54,152 nt of DNA from Gammaproteobacteria bacterium (lineage in GTDB: Bacteria; Pseudomonadota; Gammaproteobacteria; Steroidobacterales; Steroidobacteraceae). A program made the translations under genes and the position numbers. The notes under the pieces are model-generated. The model had not been told where the DNA came from. It made no database searches and saw only the letters and a list, made by a program, of their open reading frames with translations. Below, in pieces: positions 41,540 to 51,368 of this stretch. The DNA is taken from positions 1 to 54,152 of the forward strand of contig JAQGOE010000179.1 of the NCBI GenBank assembly GCA_028293725.1, written 5' to 3'. Position 1 is the stretch's first letter, and every line of letters starts with the position of its first letter.

Positions 41540-42199
41540 CTACGGTCTGTCCGGGCGAATTCCGAGGGCGTCGACGATTCGTGCCAGGTCGGCCAGCGAC
41601 CGGGTGTGCATTTTTCGCATTATGTTACTACGATGGACCTTGACTGTGACCTCGCTGACCCCCAACTCCGCCGCAATCAGCTTGTTCATCCTGCCGGCAG
41701 TAGCGAGAGCTAACACCTCGCGCTCGCGGGGTGTCAGCGACTCGTACAAAAATCGCAGATCCGCAATGGTCTTCTCGTTCGCGCGTCTCTTTTCATCCAC
41801 CGCGAGCGCCCGGGTTACGGCCTGGATCATCTCCTGCTGCCGCAGCGGCTTGGTCAGGAAATCGACGGCACCGGCCTTCATGGCCCGCACGCTCATCGGG
41901 ATATCACCGTGACCCGTCATAAAGATAATCGGGATGTGAATGCCCGCCTCGCGCAGATCTATCTGAAAGTCGAGACCACTTATCCCCGGTAGTCTGATAT
42001 CGAGTACCAGACAGCTGGAGGCATTCGGCAGACTGCTCTGCAGTAATTCGGGGGCCGAAGCGAACACCTTAACCCGCAAACCAACCGACTGGAAAAGGCT
42101 CGTCAGTGATTCGCGTATCGCAATGTCATCGTCAACGACAAGAACGACGGGTTCACCGTCCGCTCCAGAGTCGCTTGGCAATGTCGGGCGTTCAGTCAC
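41540..42199 (-). CDS. FixJ/NarL-type response regulator
   Basis: The 219-residue regulator has a receiver (VVDDDIAIRE, Asp67 in LVLDIRLP, lysine in FLTKPLR) and a LuxR-type helix-turn-helix at about 150-205 (LTPREREVLALATAG, LGVSEVTVKVHRSNIMRKM). Its ATG overlaps the stop of the giant kinase gene as ATGA, so that kinase (with a HEVNQPL H-box of the FixL-like type) is its likely partner. Target genes are unknown. Confidence 0.93.
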   Translation of the reverse strand: MTERPTLPSDSGADGEPVVLVVDDDIAIRESLTSLFQSVGLRVKVFASAPELLQSSLPNASSCLVLDIRLPGISGLDFQIDLREAGIHIPIIFMTGHGDIPMSVRAMKAGAVDFLTKPLRQQEMIQAVTRALAVDEKRRANEKTIADLRFLYESLTPREREVLALATAGRMNKLIAAELGVSEVTVKVHRSNIMRKMHTRSLADLARIVDALGIRPDRP

Positions 42200-45100
42200 G
42201 GTGCCTCCACTCGATGCAAAGGCAGCGTGAACTGGAAAGTCGCCCCGTGAGGCACATTGGGCGCAGCCCAGATCCGGCCCCCGTGAAGTTCGACAATTGA
42301 ACGGCAGATCGACAGTCCCATGCCCATGCCACTGGACTTGGTAGTGAAGAAGGTATTGAAGAGCCGCTCCGCGCTAGCAGCGGAGAAGCCAACACCGCAG
42401 TCAGTCACCGTGACCCGCACCTGCCGTGCGTCATCTTGCTCGGATCGGATTACCAGCTCACGCGGCCGATCCGTGATCGACTGCATGGCTTCGATGCCGT
42501 TGGTCACCAGATTGAGGATCACCTGCTGCAGCTGCACTTTGTCGGCCACAATGAGGGGGAGCACACTCGCGTGCTCCACGCGCACCACTACCCGGGAGCT
42601 GAGCAACTCATGCTGTACAAAAGTCAGTGCCTCGCTCAGGACGTCATTGAGATTGAGCGGCACCATGGTCGTGTCGGTCTTTTTCGCCAGCGCACGGATG
42701 CGCCGAATGACCTCACCCGCCCGACTGCCGTCCCGGACGATTCTCTCGAGGGCGGCATACGCCTCGTTCATGTTGGGAGGGTCACGAGCGAGCCAGCTCT
42801 GACATGCCTCGGCGTTGAACATGACGGCGCCGAGCGGCTGATTGACCTCGTGAGCGATCGAGGCCGTCAGCTCACCCAGGCTGGTCACGCGCATCACGTG
42901 CGCGAGGTCGGTCCGGGTTTTGTGCAACTCGCGCTCCGCCACCCGGATCGCGGTGACATCCATCACCGCACCGACGAAGTCGACGTCGCCTGCCTCATCT
43001 CGGAAGGCGCTGGCCACGACCTGAATATGTTTGACCCGTTCATCCGGCATCCGCAATCGATACTCGTGCGCAAAATCCTGCCCGTCGTCTGAGGCGCGCT
43101 CCGCGACCCGGCCGAAGGCGGCAACATCGTCCGGGTGAATCCGGAGCCGCAGCCGCTCCAGCGTCGGAGTGCTCGCCGGGTCGTACTCAAAGATGCGGAA
43201 CGTTTCCTCCGTCCAGTACAATTCCCCGCTGGAGGGCCTCCAACCAAAACTGCCCGAATGACTGAGTCTCTGGGCCTCGCTCAAGTAGGCATCACTGCGC
43301 CGTAGCCCCGCTTCGGCCCGCTGGCGCTCGCTGTTTTCCGCGCGCAGCTCTTCATAGAGTCGGACGTTCTCCAGGGAAATGGCCGCCTGCGAGGCCAGCA
43401 GCTTGAGAATCGCGAGCCTGGCCGACGTGAACACGCGCGGCGACAGATTGTTCTCGAGATACAGAGCGCCGACGAGCTTGCCTTGTTTGATAAGGGGAAG
43501 GCAGAGCACCGAGCGAGCGTACTTCTGACGGGCCGATCCGTCCACAGAAAAGGGGATTCGGGCCGCGGCATCGTCCAGGATCACACTCTCGCACGTGCGC
43601 AGCGCGGTGTGGAGCACGGACTCGATCAGTTCGGTCGGCGTCACCGCTGAGTTTCGCTGCCTAACCTCAATGTTGCCGCCGCCAGTCGTCGCCTCCGCAG
43701 CGATCCGCGGCTCGTCGCCCGTAATAAGTATGAGAAGACCCCGCTCGGCCCCCGCATGTTCGAGCGAGATTCTCATGAGCGTCGCGATGAGCTTGCTAAG
43801 CTCAATCTCGCTCGACACCGCCTGCGAAGCCTTGACCACTGTCCCGACGTCCAGCTGCTCAACAGGCGCATCGATCGTCGCGTTCAGCACAGACGGGACC
43901 GACTCTTCAGGCAACCCGGGATGACGCTGGTCGAGTTGCCGCACTTTGCCGAGCGCCCCCCAGCGCAGATAGCAGTCCCTTGCGTTCCGCAAATACACAT
44001 GGGCGACGCGATCCACGCCGCGCGCCGCGTAGAACCGAGCGGCTACCTCATGGGCGACGCCCTCGTTCTGAACGAAGCCGTATTCGCGAGCGGATTGAAT
44101 GGCCTGCTCGTAGAGACGCATGGCATCGGCGTCCCGACCTTCGATGCGCGCGAGCTCCGCCGACGCCAGAGCGTGCTTGTCGGAAAACGTGGGTGGATAG
44201 GTTTCGGCCCACTCGCGCAGTTGCTCCCGATGCGCCGTAAGTAGTTTGCGCCAGCCTGACTGCTCGTTAGCAGAAGCTTCCTCATAGAGCGCCGCCACCG
44301 TCAGCGCAGTGTAGTAAAAGTAGTCGAGCAGCTGCAACTGTACGGCTGAGGTCCAAAGCAGCGCCTTCGCCTTTTCGGCTGCCGCCCGGGCCCTGGAGTA
44401 ATCGCCTGAGAGGTACCGCGCCTTGAGTTCGCGAATCCAGTGCAAGCAAATCACGGTCGGCGTCCGTGCGGCCGTCAGTTGCGCCTCGAACGCCGCCTCG
44501 TCGAATCGCTCGTCGCTGACGGTAGAGAAGGCCGCATTGCGACCCTGCATGCTCGCGATGAAGCGTCGCTGGCTCACGATGAGGTCCACGACATCGCGGA
44601 ACTTGGCTGTCCGAGAGAAGTCCAGCGCCAGCTCCGACTCGCGCCACACCGCATCGAGCGGATCGTTGCGTGTAAGCAAATATGTGATGGATTGGTGCAT
44701 GCCGTAGCAAGCGAAAGTTAGATCGCCCCTCTCAGTGGCGGTGCGAGTGGTCGCCCGACGGAGTTCGATCACGCTCGTCAGCGGCTCCGTCCAAAAGGCG
44801 GCTAGTCCCATCGCATGGTTGACCTTCGTGTCGTAGGCGGTGAAGGCGTGCTTCTCGACCAGGTCGCAGGCAAGCCTGGCCAGGCGGTAGCCTTCGCGGT
44901 AACGGTGAAAGTTCGCTCCAAGGACTGACCCGAGGCAGGCATAGGCGTACGCGGCAGCGCCGCTCATCCCGTGCTGTATGCTGACACTCACCATGCGGCA
45001 GGCGAGCAGGCAAAACAACTGAAAGTCGGTAAATGTGGCGGGGCCAGCAAGGACTGAGAGCACCTGCAGAGCTGCCTGTATTTCCGGATCGGTCATCAGC

Positions 45101-47715
45101 GGCAGATCGATCAGACTTTCAATCGAGTGCCCGCCGAGGGTTTGCCACACCGCCTCGTATTCGGCCCGGACCTGCTCGAGGGTAGGGTGTGCCGGCAGGT
45201 AGATGCCGAACAGACGCAGGCACGCGAGCGCGCTGTCGATGGCTTGCGGGTGTTCGCCCGTCAATACATGCAAATTGATCTTCAGGCAGGAGGCGTCCGC
45301 GAACTCGACGTTTGAAGCCGCGCGCTGCAGCAGCTCCACAATCTGTGCCTCGGCCTTTTTTAGGCTACCGCGGAGAAGGTCGCACTCCGCACATTCGAGT
45401 GACAGGGTGAATTTCAACTCGTGCTGACTCTCCCAGTCCCGCTCGTCCAACAGCGCCATGCCAGCCGCGAAATACTCGAGCGCCGACGCATAGGCCGCCG
45501 ATGCCTTCGCTTTTCGTCCGGTACGCAGGTTGATTGTCGCCACCTGCGCCTTCTCCGCTCGATCGACGATCAACGTGCCGCCTCTATTGAGCTGGTTCGC
45601 AACGTCGAACAGCTGCTCGGTGATCTCATTAGCCGTCATGCTCGCCAGCAGCTTACGGCCGATGAGCAGATGAACGGCGGGGCGACGGTCCTCAGGAAAT
45701 AGTGAATACGCTGCCTGCTGTATCCGGTCGTGCAGGAACTTGTAGTGATGACCCTGATGGACAATGAGACCAGCGCGAACTGCTTCCCAGAGAGCCGTAT
45801 GCATCGCTTGCTCTGTTTGCTCATACACTATGCTCAGCGTGCCGATCTCGGCCATATTACCCAGGCAGGCGAGGTGCTTCAGGGCATCCTGCGTGGTCAG
45901 AGGCAATCGCTTCAGCTTGCGAACCACGATGTCCACCACGTTGTCGGTATAGTCCTTGGCGTCGATACGATCGATGTCCCAGACCCAGGCGAGTGCGGCT
46001 CGGTCGAATACGAGCAGTTCCTCTTCGGCCAACGTCGTGAAGAACTGGGTCGCGAAGAACGGATTGCCGCCGGTCTTCTCCTGCACTAGCTGCGCCAAGG
46101 GCCGCGCGCGCTCGGGCTCGCAGTGCAGAGTATCGGCGATGAGCCGGCCAACATCGCCGAGCCCGAGCGGCGCCAGCACAATCTCCTGCACCCGCGCATC
46201 GGTCTCGCGGATCGCCTCGAGCGTACAAATAAGAGGATGCGACGGACCGACTTCGTTTCCCCGATAGGCCCCAACCAGCAGCAGGTGGCGCACCTCTGAG
46301 TGTGTTACCAGGTGCTCGAGCAGGTCGAGCGTCGCGCCATCCAGCCATTGCAAATCGTCTAAGAACAACGCGAGCGGATGCTCCTTGCGCGCGAACACGC
46401 TTAAGAAGCGCCGGAATACCGTCTGGAAGCGGCTTTTCGCCTCTCGCGGCGGCAGCTCCTCGACCGGCGGCTGTTTGCCGATGATGAGCTCGAGCTCCGG
46501 AACGAGGTTCACCAGGAGTTGACCGTTCAATCCCAGCGCCTCGCTGAAAGATTGCCGCCACCGGCCCAGCTGCGCCTCGCCCTGACTCAGAAGCGAGCGC
46601 ACGAGGGTCTGGAAGGCTTGCGCCAGAGTGGCGTACGGGATGTTGCGTTTGTACTGGTCGAACTTGCCGGACGCGAACAGGCCCCGCGACGGGACCAGTA
46701 CCTTGTGCAACTCGTGCACCACGGAAGACTTGCCGATCCCGGAATATCCAGACACCAGCGCGAGTTCCGGTGCGCCGTGGGCCACAACCCGGTCGAAACA
46801 GTCGAGCAGCATTTCGATCTCCCGCTCGCGCCCGTACAGCCGCTCCGGGATCAGCAACTGGTCCGACACGTCACGTATGCCCAACGGGAACGGTTCGATG
46901 TGGCCATTGGCTTCCCATTCCGCCAGGCACCGCCTGAGATCCGCCGCCAAACCGGCGGCCGTCTGGTAGCGCTCCTCGGGAATCTTGGCGAGGAGCTTCA
47001 TTGTAATCAGCGATAGCGCCCTGGGAGCTTCCACGTTCCTCTCGTCGGGTGGAACGGGCTGCCTGGCAAGGTGACAGTGCACCCATTCGAGCGGATCGGC
47101 GGCGGTGAACGGCAGCTTGCTCGTCAACATCTGATAGAAGGTGATGCCAAGAGAGTAGACATCACTTCGGGAATCGATCGAACGGTTCATCCGGCCAGTC
47201 TGCTCCGGCGCCATGTAGGCGAGCGTTCCGGCGATCGCATCAGGCCGCTCGGGGTTGGGGTGCTCGCGCGGCAGGCGGGAGGCGATGCCGAAGCCGGTGA
47301 GCCAGACACCGCCGCTTGCCACATTCACCAGGATGTTCGCCGGCTTGATGTCCTTGTGGATGAGCCCGCGCGCATGCACTTGGTGTAGTGCCTCTGCGAG
47401 CGAGATTGCGATGCGCAGAAACTCCGTTATTCCCAGTGGCCGGCCGAGCAGCCGCTCGAGAACCGTACCTCCGGGATCTTCGAACAGGAGCGCCAAGCGG
47501 TTGCGGTGGCGGGAGAGTTCGATTGGGTGGGCCGCCCAGGTGGCATCGAGGTCGGCTCTGAGCCCGTGTTCATGTTCGAGCCGCGTGAGACAAGCAAGCG
47601 AGTTGTTCTCCGCCGCGACCAGCAGAATCGGCGCTAGTCCCTCACCGGAACCCCGCAACAGCGCCAATTCGCCCTCCCGTAAGGGCGAAAATCCGTAACC
47701 CGAAAGATCCCTCAC
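42196..47715 (-). CDS. Giant sensor: pseudokinase-AAA ATPase-TPR-like-GAF-PAS-histidine kinase
   Basis: A 1839-residue paralogue of the protein at 35012, in the opposite direction and without a receiver. Order: kinase fold (about 1-275; HKDIKPAN at 120-127), AAA ATPase (GYSGIGKSS, FLDDLQWLD), helical repeats, GAF (LPLIKQGKLVGALYLENNL), PAS (GSFGWRPSSGELYW) and a histidine kinase with His1622 in IAHEVNQPL. As in its paralogue, DFG is Gly141-Phe-Gly and no VAIK lysine is present (ILLVAAENN). The H-box differs from the paralogue's IAHDFNN, so the kinase halves come from different lineages. GTG at 47715 is the start, with GGGGAGAAAG upstream. Translation is coupled to the FixJ-type regulator. Confidence 0.9.
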   Translation of the reverse strand: MRDLSGYGFSPLREGELALLRGSGEGLAPILLVAAENNSLACLTRLEHEHGLRADLDATWAAHPIELSRHRNRLALLFEDPGGTVLERLLGRPLGITEFLRIAISLAEALHQVHARGLIHKDIKPANILVNVASGGVWLTGFGIASRLPREHPNPERPDAIAGTLAYMAPEQTGRMNRSIDSRSDVYSLGITFYQMLTSKLPFTAADPLEWVHCHLARQPVPPDERNVEAPRALSLITMKLLAKIPEERYQTAAGLAADLRRCLAEWEANGHIEPFPLGIRDVSDQLLIPERLYGREREIEMLLDCFDRVVAHGAPELALVSGYSGIGKSSVVHELHKVLVPSRGLFASGKFDQYKRNIPYATLAQAFQTLVRSLLSQGEAQLGRWRQSFSEALGLNGQLLVNLVPELELIIGKQPPVEELPPREAKSRFQTVFRRFLSVFARKEHPLALFLDDLQWLDGATLDLLEHLVTHSEVRHLLLVGAYRGNEVGPSHPLICTLEAIRETDARVQEIVLAPLGLGDVGRLIADTLHCEPERARPLAQLVQEKTGGNPFFATQFFTTLAEEELLVFDRAALAWVWDIDRIDAKDYTDNVVDIVVRKLKRLPLTTQDALKHLACLGNMAEIGTLSIVYEQTEQAMHTALWEAVRAGLIVHQGHHYKFLHDRIQQAAYSLFPEDRRPAVHLLIGRKLLASMTANEITEQLFDVANQLNRGGTLIVDRAEKAQVATINLRTGRKAKASAAYASALEYFAAGMALLDERDWESQHELKFTLSLECAECDLLRGSLKKAEAQIVELLQRAASNVEFADASCLKINLHVLTGEHPQAIDSALACLRLFGIYLPAHPTLEQVRAEYEAVWQTLGGHSIESLIDLPLMTDPEIQAALQVLSVLAGPATFTDFQLFCLLACRMVSVSIQHGMSGAAAYAYACLGSVLGANFHRYREGYRLARLACDLVEKHAFTAYDTKVNHAMGLAAFWTEPLTSVIELRRATTRTATERGDLTFACYGMHQSITYLLTRNDPLDAVWRESELALDFSRTAKFRDVVDLIVSQRRFIASMQGRNAAFSTVSDERFDEAAFEAQLTAARTPTVICLHWIRELKARYLSGDYSRARAAAEKAKALLWTSAVQLQLLDYFYYTALTVAALYEEASANEQSGWRKLLTAHREQLREWAETYPPTFSDKHALASAELARIEGRDADAMRLYEQAIQSAREYGFVQNEGVAHEVAARFYAARGVDRVAHVYLRNARDCYLRWGALGKVRQLDQRHPGLPEESVPSVLNATIDAPVEQLDVGTVVKASQAVSSEIELSKLIATLMRISLEHAGAERGLLILITGDEPRIAAEATTGGGNIEVRQRNSAVTPTELIESVLHTALRTCESVILDDAAARIPFSVDGSARQKYARSVLCLPLIKQGKLVGALYLENNLSPRVFTSARLAILKLLASQAAISLENVRLYEELRAENSERQRAEAGLRRSDAYLSEAQRLSHSGSFGWRPSSGELYWTEETFRIFEYDPASTPTLERLRLRIHPDDVAAFGRVAERASDDGQDFAHEYRLRMPDERVKHIQVVASAFRDEAGDVDFVGAVMDVTAIRVAERELHKTRTDLAHVMRVTSLGELTASIAHEVNQPLGAVMFNAEACQSWLARDPPNMNEAYAALERIVRDGSRAGEVIRRIRALAKKTDTTMVPLNLNDVLSEALTFVQHELLSSRVVVRVEHASVLPLIVADKVQLQQVILNLVTNGIEAMQSITDRPRELVIRSEQDDARQVRVTVTDCGVGFSAASAERLFNTFFTTKSSGMGMGLSICRSIVELHGGRIWAAPNVPHGATFQFTLPLHRVEAP

Positions 47716-47769
47716 GAGTCTTTCTCCCCGGCCATGCGCCCATATCTATTCTCTCGCTCAAGTATGTGC

Positions 47770-47956
47770 TCACAATTTTGCCACGTCATCTGGATCGGCA
47801 ATTCGATTCGTCGTCCCGACACCCATCACTTCCGGCAGTTGTCTGGATCACCATTTCGGTCCCAATGTTATGGCCTACGCCCTGGTCGGCACGGGCTACG
47901 AGTCCGGTACCTACAACACCGTGTCGATCGACTCCGGGGCACTCCCTTCGCGCTGA
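47770..47956 (+). pseudogene. Possible 3' remnant of an unknown gene
   Basis: The 371-bp gap 47716-48086 between two divergent sensor genes has no intact gene. A plus-strand frame ending at TGA 47954-47956 reads as protein-like sequence (IRFVVPTPITSGSCLDHHFG, VMAYALVGTGYESGTYNTV) but has no start with a ribosome site apart from an internal ATG. It may be the decayed 3' end of a secreted-protein gene. The promoters of both flanking operons must also lie here; none could be named. Confidence 0.25.
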
Positions 47957-48086
47957 AGCCTTACTTGCATAGGTCGGACCTTCGCTAAACCAAGGTGTGA
48001 TAGACGGTTCCGCGACGCGCACCTACCCTCCAAAGTCAGGGCGGGCGGCATGCGTGGAGCGCACGCAGTCAAGAACGAGGCAATCC

Positions 48087-49262
48087 ATGGCGAAGCAGAA
48101 GCCGTCATTGCTGAAGGAACTCCTCCCGATTCAACGCTACGGTCTTGCAATCGGGTCCGTCGCGATTGCACTGGCGATCGGGCTCACCCTGCAACGCTAC
48201 AGCTTCTACGGGGTGGAGTCCCTGCTCTTCCTGTTTGCCGTAGCCTTAACCGCCTGGTTTGGAGGGGGCGGGCCAGCCGTTCTCGCAGTCGCAATCTCGA
48301 GTCTGGTCTTCAACTACTTCTTCACCGAGCCCATTCACACCCTCTACATCACAACCTCCGAGCTCCCGTATTATTTTGCGTTCATTCTGTTCGCGATGCT
48401 TCTCACTTGGTTCAGCAGGGTGCGCCGCCGCTTCGAGCGGGAGCTGCTGCAATCCCGCGACGAACTGGAGAGGGAAGTGGCGGAACGAACTCAACAGGCC
48501 AACGATCGCAAACGACGGGAAGATGAAATTCGCAAACTGAACGACGAGCTTGGAAAAAGAACCACCGACCTCGAAGCCAGTAACAAGGAACTGGAAGCGT
48601 TTGCTTATTCCGTATCACATGACCTGCGTGCGCCCATCCGTCATGTCGTCGGATATGCAGAGCTGCTGCAAAGGAATTCATCTTCGGCTCTGGATGAAAA
48701 GAGCCGCCGATACATGCTGACGATCCTGGATTCGGCAAAGAGGATGGGTACGTTGATCGATGACCTGCTCGCCTTTTCAAGGATCGGACGTACAGACACG
48801 CGCGAGACCACGGTCGACCTGGATCTCCTCGTAAAGGAAGCCCTGGGTGAAGTGCGGCAGGATGTCAACGGGCGCAATATAGCCTGGAACATCGGCGCGT
48901 TGCCCAATCTGTACGGAGACCGGTCGATGCTGAGGCTTGCGCTGGTCAATCTCATTTCCAATGCCGTCAAATTCACCCGCACCCGGTCACGAGCCGAGAT
49001 CGAAATAGGATGTTTTGAGAAGAACCAGGACCAGGCGGTGGTTTTCATTAGAGACAACGGAGTTGGTTTTGATATGAAGTATGTCGATAAGCTATTTGGC
49101 GTATTTCGGCGTCTTCATTCGGCTCAGGATTTTGAAGGCACCGGCATAGGTCTGGCGACCGTGCAACGCATCATCCATCGCCATGGAGGAAGAGTCTGGG
49201 CCGAGGGCTCAGTGGACGCAGGCGCAACCTTTTTTCTCGCGGTTCCGGGCCGCAGGAGCTGA
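48087..49262 (+). CDS. Membrane sensor histidine kinase with DUF4118 (KdpD-like) domain
   Basis: The 391-residue kinase has an N-terminal membrane domain with about four helices (YGLAIGSVAIALAIGLTL, LLFLFAVALTAWFGGGGPAV, AVAISSLVFNYFF, YYFAFILFAMLLTWF), typical of DUF4118 as in KdpD. A coiled coil (about 115-170) follows, then HisKA with His178 in YSVSHDLRAPI and a HATPase with NLISNAVKF and GTGIGLATV. The H-box resembles phytochrome-like kinases. GAGG precedes the ATG at 48087. It is first of three genes with a CheY-like regulator 5 bp downstream, its probable partner. Confidence 0.92.
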   Translation: MAKQKPSLLKELLPIQRYGLAIGSVAIALAIGLTLQRYSFYGVESLLFLFAVALTAWFGGGGPAVLAVAISSLVFNYFFTEPIHTLYITTSELPYYFAFILFAMLLTWFSRVRRRFERELLQSRDELEREVAERTQQANDRKRREDEIRKLNDELGKRTTDLEASNKELEAFAYSVSHDLRAPIRHVVGYAELLQRNSSSALDEKSRRYMLTILDSAKRMGTLIDDLLAFSRIGRTDTRETTVDLDLLVKEALGEVRQDVNGRNIAWNIGALPNLYGDRSMLRLALVNLISNAVKFTRTRSRAEIEIGCFEKNQDQAVVFIRDNGVGFDMKYVDKLFGVFRRLHSAQDFEGTGIGLATVQRIIHRHGGRVWAEGSVDAGATFFLAVPGRRS

Positions 49263-49267
49263 GGATC

Positions 49268-49720
49268 ATGGACATCCTGGGACGCATTTTGATGGTTGAG
49301 GACGACCCCAAAGACGCGGAACTCACTCTGACAGCGCTGGGGGATTACAACCTAACCAATGAGGTTGTTGTCATCCATGATGGGGAGCAGGCCTTGGACT
49401 ATCTTTATCGCCGGGGGAGCTTCGAGGCGCGTAGTAACGAAAATCCCGCCGTCCTGCTGCTCGATCTGAAGTTGCCCAAGGTTGACGGACTGGAGGTGCT
49501 GCAGCAGATAAAGTCTGACAACACACTGAAGACGATACCCGTTGTGGTGTTGACCTCGTCCCGGGAGGAAAGAGACATGGTCGCGAGCTACAAACTTGGC
49601 GTGAATGCTTATGTAGTAAAGCCGGTCGATTTTCACGAGTTCGTCAATGCCATCAAAGAACTCGGAATGTTCTGGGCAATTATCAATGAGCCGCCTCCGG
49701 GAAGCATGCGAAGGAAGTAA
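49268..49720 (+). CDS. CheY-like response regulator (Rcp1 type)
   Basis: A 150-residue single receiver with MVEDDPKDAELT, phospho-acceptor Asp66 in LLLDLKLPKVDG and lysine in VVKPVDF. The extended loop DYLYRRGSFE and the PVDFHEFVNAIKELGMFW end are typical of Rcp1-like regulators that pair with phytochrome-type histidine kinases. It starts 5 bp after the kinase stop, so the pair should be co-translated. No output domain is present. Confidence 0.93.
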   Translation: MDILGRILMVEDDPKDAELTLTALGDYNLTNEVVVIHDGEQALDYLYRRGSFEARSNENPAVLLLDLKLPKVDGLEVLQQIKSDNTLKTIPVVVLTSSREERDMVASYKLGVNAYVVKPVDFHEFVNAIKELGMFWAIINEPPPGSMRRK

Positions 49721-49748
49721 TTGCACTCGTTTTTGGAGTTGACCCATT

Positions 49749-51368
49749 GTGAATTCCCAGATGCGCATCCTGTACCTCGAAGACGACCCCAAAGACGCAG
49801 AACTCGTTCGGGCAATGCTGGAGACGGGCGGTTTCGGCTGTCAAGTAACACGTGTGGAGAGTCAGGTTGATTTCTGTGCCTCACTCGAGTGGCATGACTT
49901 CAATCTAATCCTGGCGGATTACACACTTCCCTCCTTCGACGGCATTTCGGCGTTGAAAATTGCTGCGCGGAAGCGCCCCGAGGTGCCATTCATCTTTGTT
50001 TCCGGAACCCTCGGCGAGGAAGTGGCGATTGAAGCGCTCACTATTGGAGCCACGGATTATGTTCTGAAGACGCGGCTATCGAGGCTCGTCCCGTCGGTGG
50101 TCCGCGCGCTGCGTGAAGTCACGGAAAGAGCCGACCGTAAGCGGGCCGAGGAGTCGGCGCAGGCCGAATGCGAGCGGCTCGAGCAGCTGTTGCGGCAGGC
50201 GGCGAAAATGGAAGCCGTCGGGCAGTTCGCCGGCAGCATCGCGCACGACTTTAATAACATTCTCGGCGCGATTCTCGGTTACGGCGAACGCGCACAGAGC
50301 AACCTACCCGAAGGCGGCGCCGCGCGCCATCAGGTAGATCAGATGATGTGCGCGGGAGCGCGGGGGAAGGCACTCGTCGACCGCATACTCAACTTCAGCC
50401 GGAGCGGGATGGGCGAGCGCGCCCCGCTGCAGGTGCAGCCCGTCGTGGAAGAGACGCTCGAGCTGCTCGCAGCATCACTGCCCGCCGATGTGCAGCTCGA
50501 GAGGAGGCTCCATGCGCTCGACACGGCCGTTGTGGGCGATGCCACCCAGTTCCACCAAGTCGTCATGAATCTCTGCACCAATGCGCTGCACGCCATGAAG
50601 CGGGGCGGCGTGCTTACCGTGGTGCTCGAGCGTATAGCGGTTCGCGAGCGCCGCTTACTTTCGCACGGCACGCTGTCCGCCGGCCGCTACGTCCACCTCT
50701 CGGTCAGCGATACCGGCAACGGCATTCCGCCCGCCGTGCTCGAGCATATGTTCGATCCGTTCTTCACTACCAAACGTGTCGGCGAGGGCACGGGTCTTGG
50801 TCTTGCGTTGGTACACGGCATCGTTGCCGACTTCGGCGGTGTCATTGACGTGGCGACGCAGGTAGGGGTAGGCACCACCTTCACGATCTGGTTGCCGGGC
50901 GCAGGCCAAATGCCAACACTCCTGGCGGAGCCTGCGAGGGAGCTGCCGCGTGGCAACGGCGAGACCGTCATGATCCTGGATGACGAGCGTGCGCTGGTTG
51001 CGCTCGCGGAGGAGACGCTGGCCGAGCTCGGCTACGAGCCGGTGGGGTTTGACTCGGGCCTGTGCGCCTTGCAGGCTTTTCGCGCGGAACCGGATCGCTT
51101 CAATCTCGTGCTGACCGACGAGACGATGCCCGATCTCACGGGGGCCGAGCTTGCCTGTAAGATCCGGCAGTTGCGACCAGAAGTTTCAATCATACTCATG
51201 AGCGGCTACAGTGATACGCAACTGAGCGCCCGCGCGCAGGCCGCAGGGGTCATCGACGTGCTACGCAAACCGCTCGTCCGGCGCGATATCGCCGAGGCGG
51301 TCGCGCGCGCGCTGCAGGCGCGGGCGCGACCAATCGAAAGCTCCGGCCGGCGCCCCGCCCCGCGGTAG
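49749..51368 (+). CDS. Receiver-histidine kinase-receiver hybrid
   Basis: A 539-residue soluble hybrid: receiver 1 (Asp57 in LILADYTLPSFDG), short coiled coil, HisKA with His166 in SIAHDFNN, HATPase (NLCTNALHAM, GTGLGLAL) and receiver 2 (Asp457 in LTDETMPD). From residue 149 it is almost the same as the end of the giant protein at 35012-41059. The start is GTG 49749 with GGAG ten bases upstream; ATG 49761 is an alternative. It could receive phosphate from the upstream membrane kinase through receiver 1 and pass it on. The C-terminus differs from copy A because of an extra 70 bp in the DNA. Confidence 0.9.
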   Translation: MNSQMRILYLEDDPKDAELVRAMLETGGFGCQVTRVESQVDFCASLEWHDFNLILADYTLPSFDGISALKIAARKRPEVPFIFVSGTLGEEVAIEALTIGATDYVLKTRLSRLVPSVVRALREVTERADRKRAEESAQAECERLEQLLRQAAKMEAVGQFAGSIAHDFNNILGAILGYGERAQSNLPEGGAARHQVDQMMCAGARGKALVDRILNFSRSGMGERAPLQVQPVVEETLELLAASLPADVQLERRLHALDTAVVGDATQFHQVVMNLCTNALHAMKRGGVLTVVLERIAVRERRLLSHGTLSAGRYVHLSVSDTGNGIPPAVLEHMFDPFFTTKRVGEGTGLGLALVHGIVADFGGVIDVATQVGVGTTFTIWLPGAGQMPTLLAEPARELPRGNGETVMILDDERALVALAEETLAELGYEPVGFDSGLCALQAFRAEPDRFNLVLTDETMPDLTGAELACKIRQLRPEVSIILMSGYSDTQLSARAQAAGVIDVLRKPLVRRDIAEAVARALQARARPIESSGRRPAPR

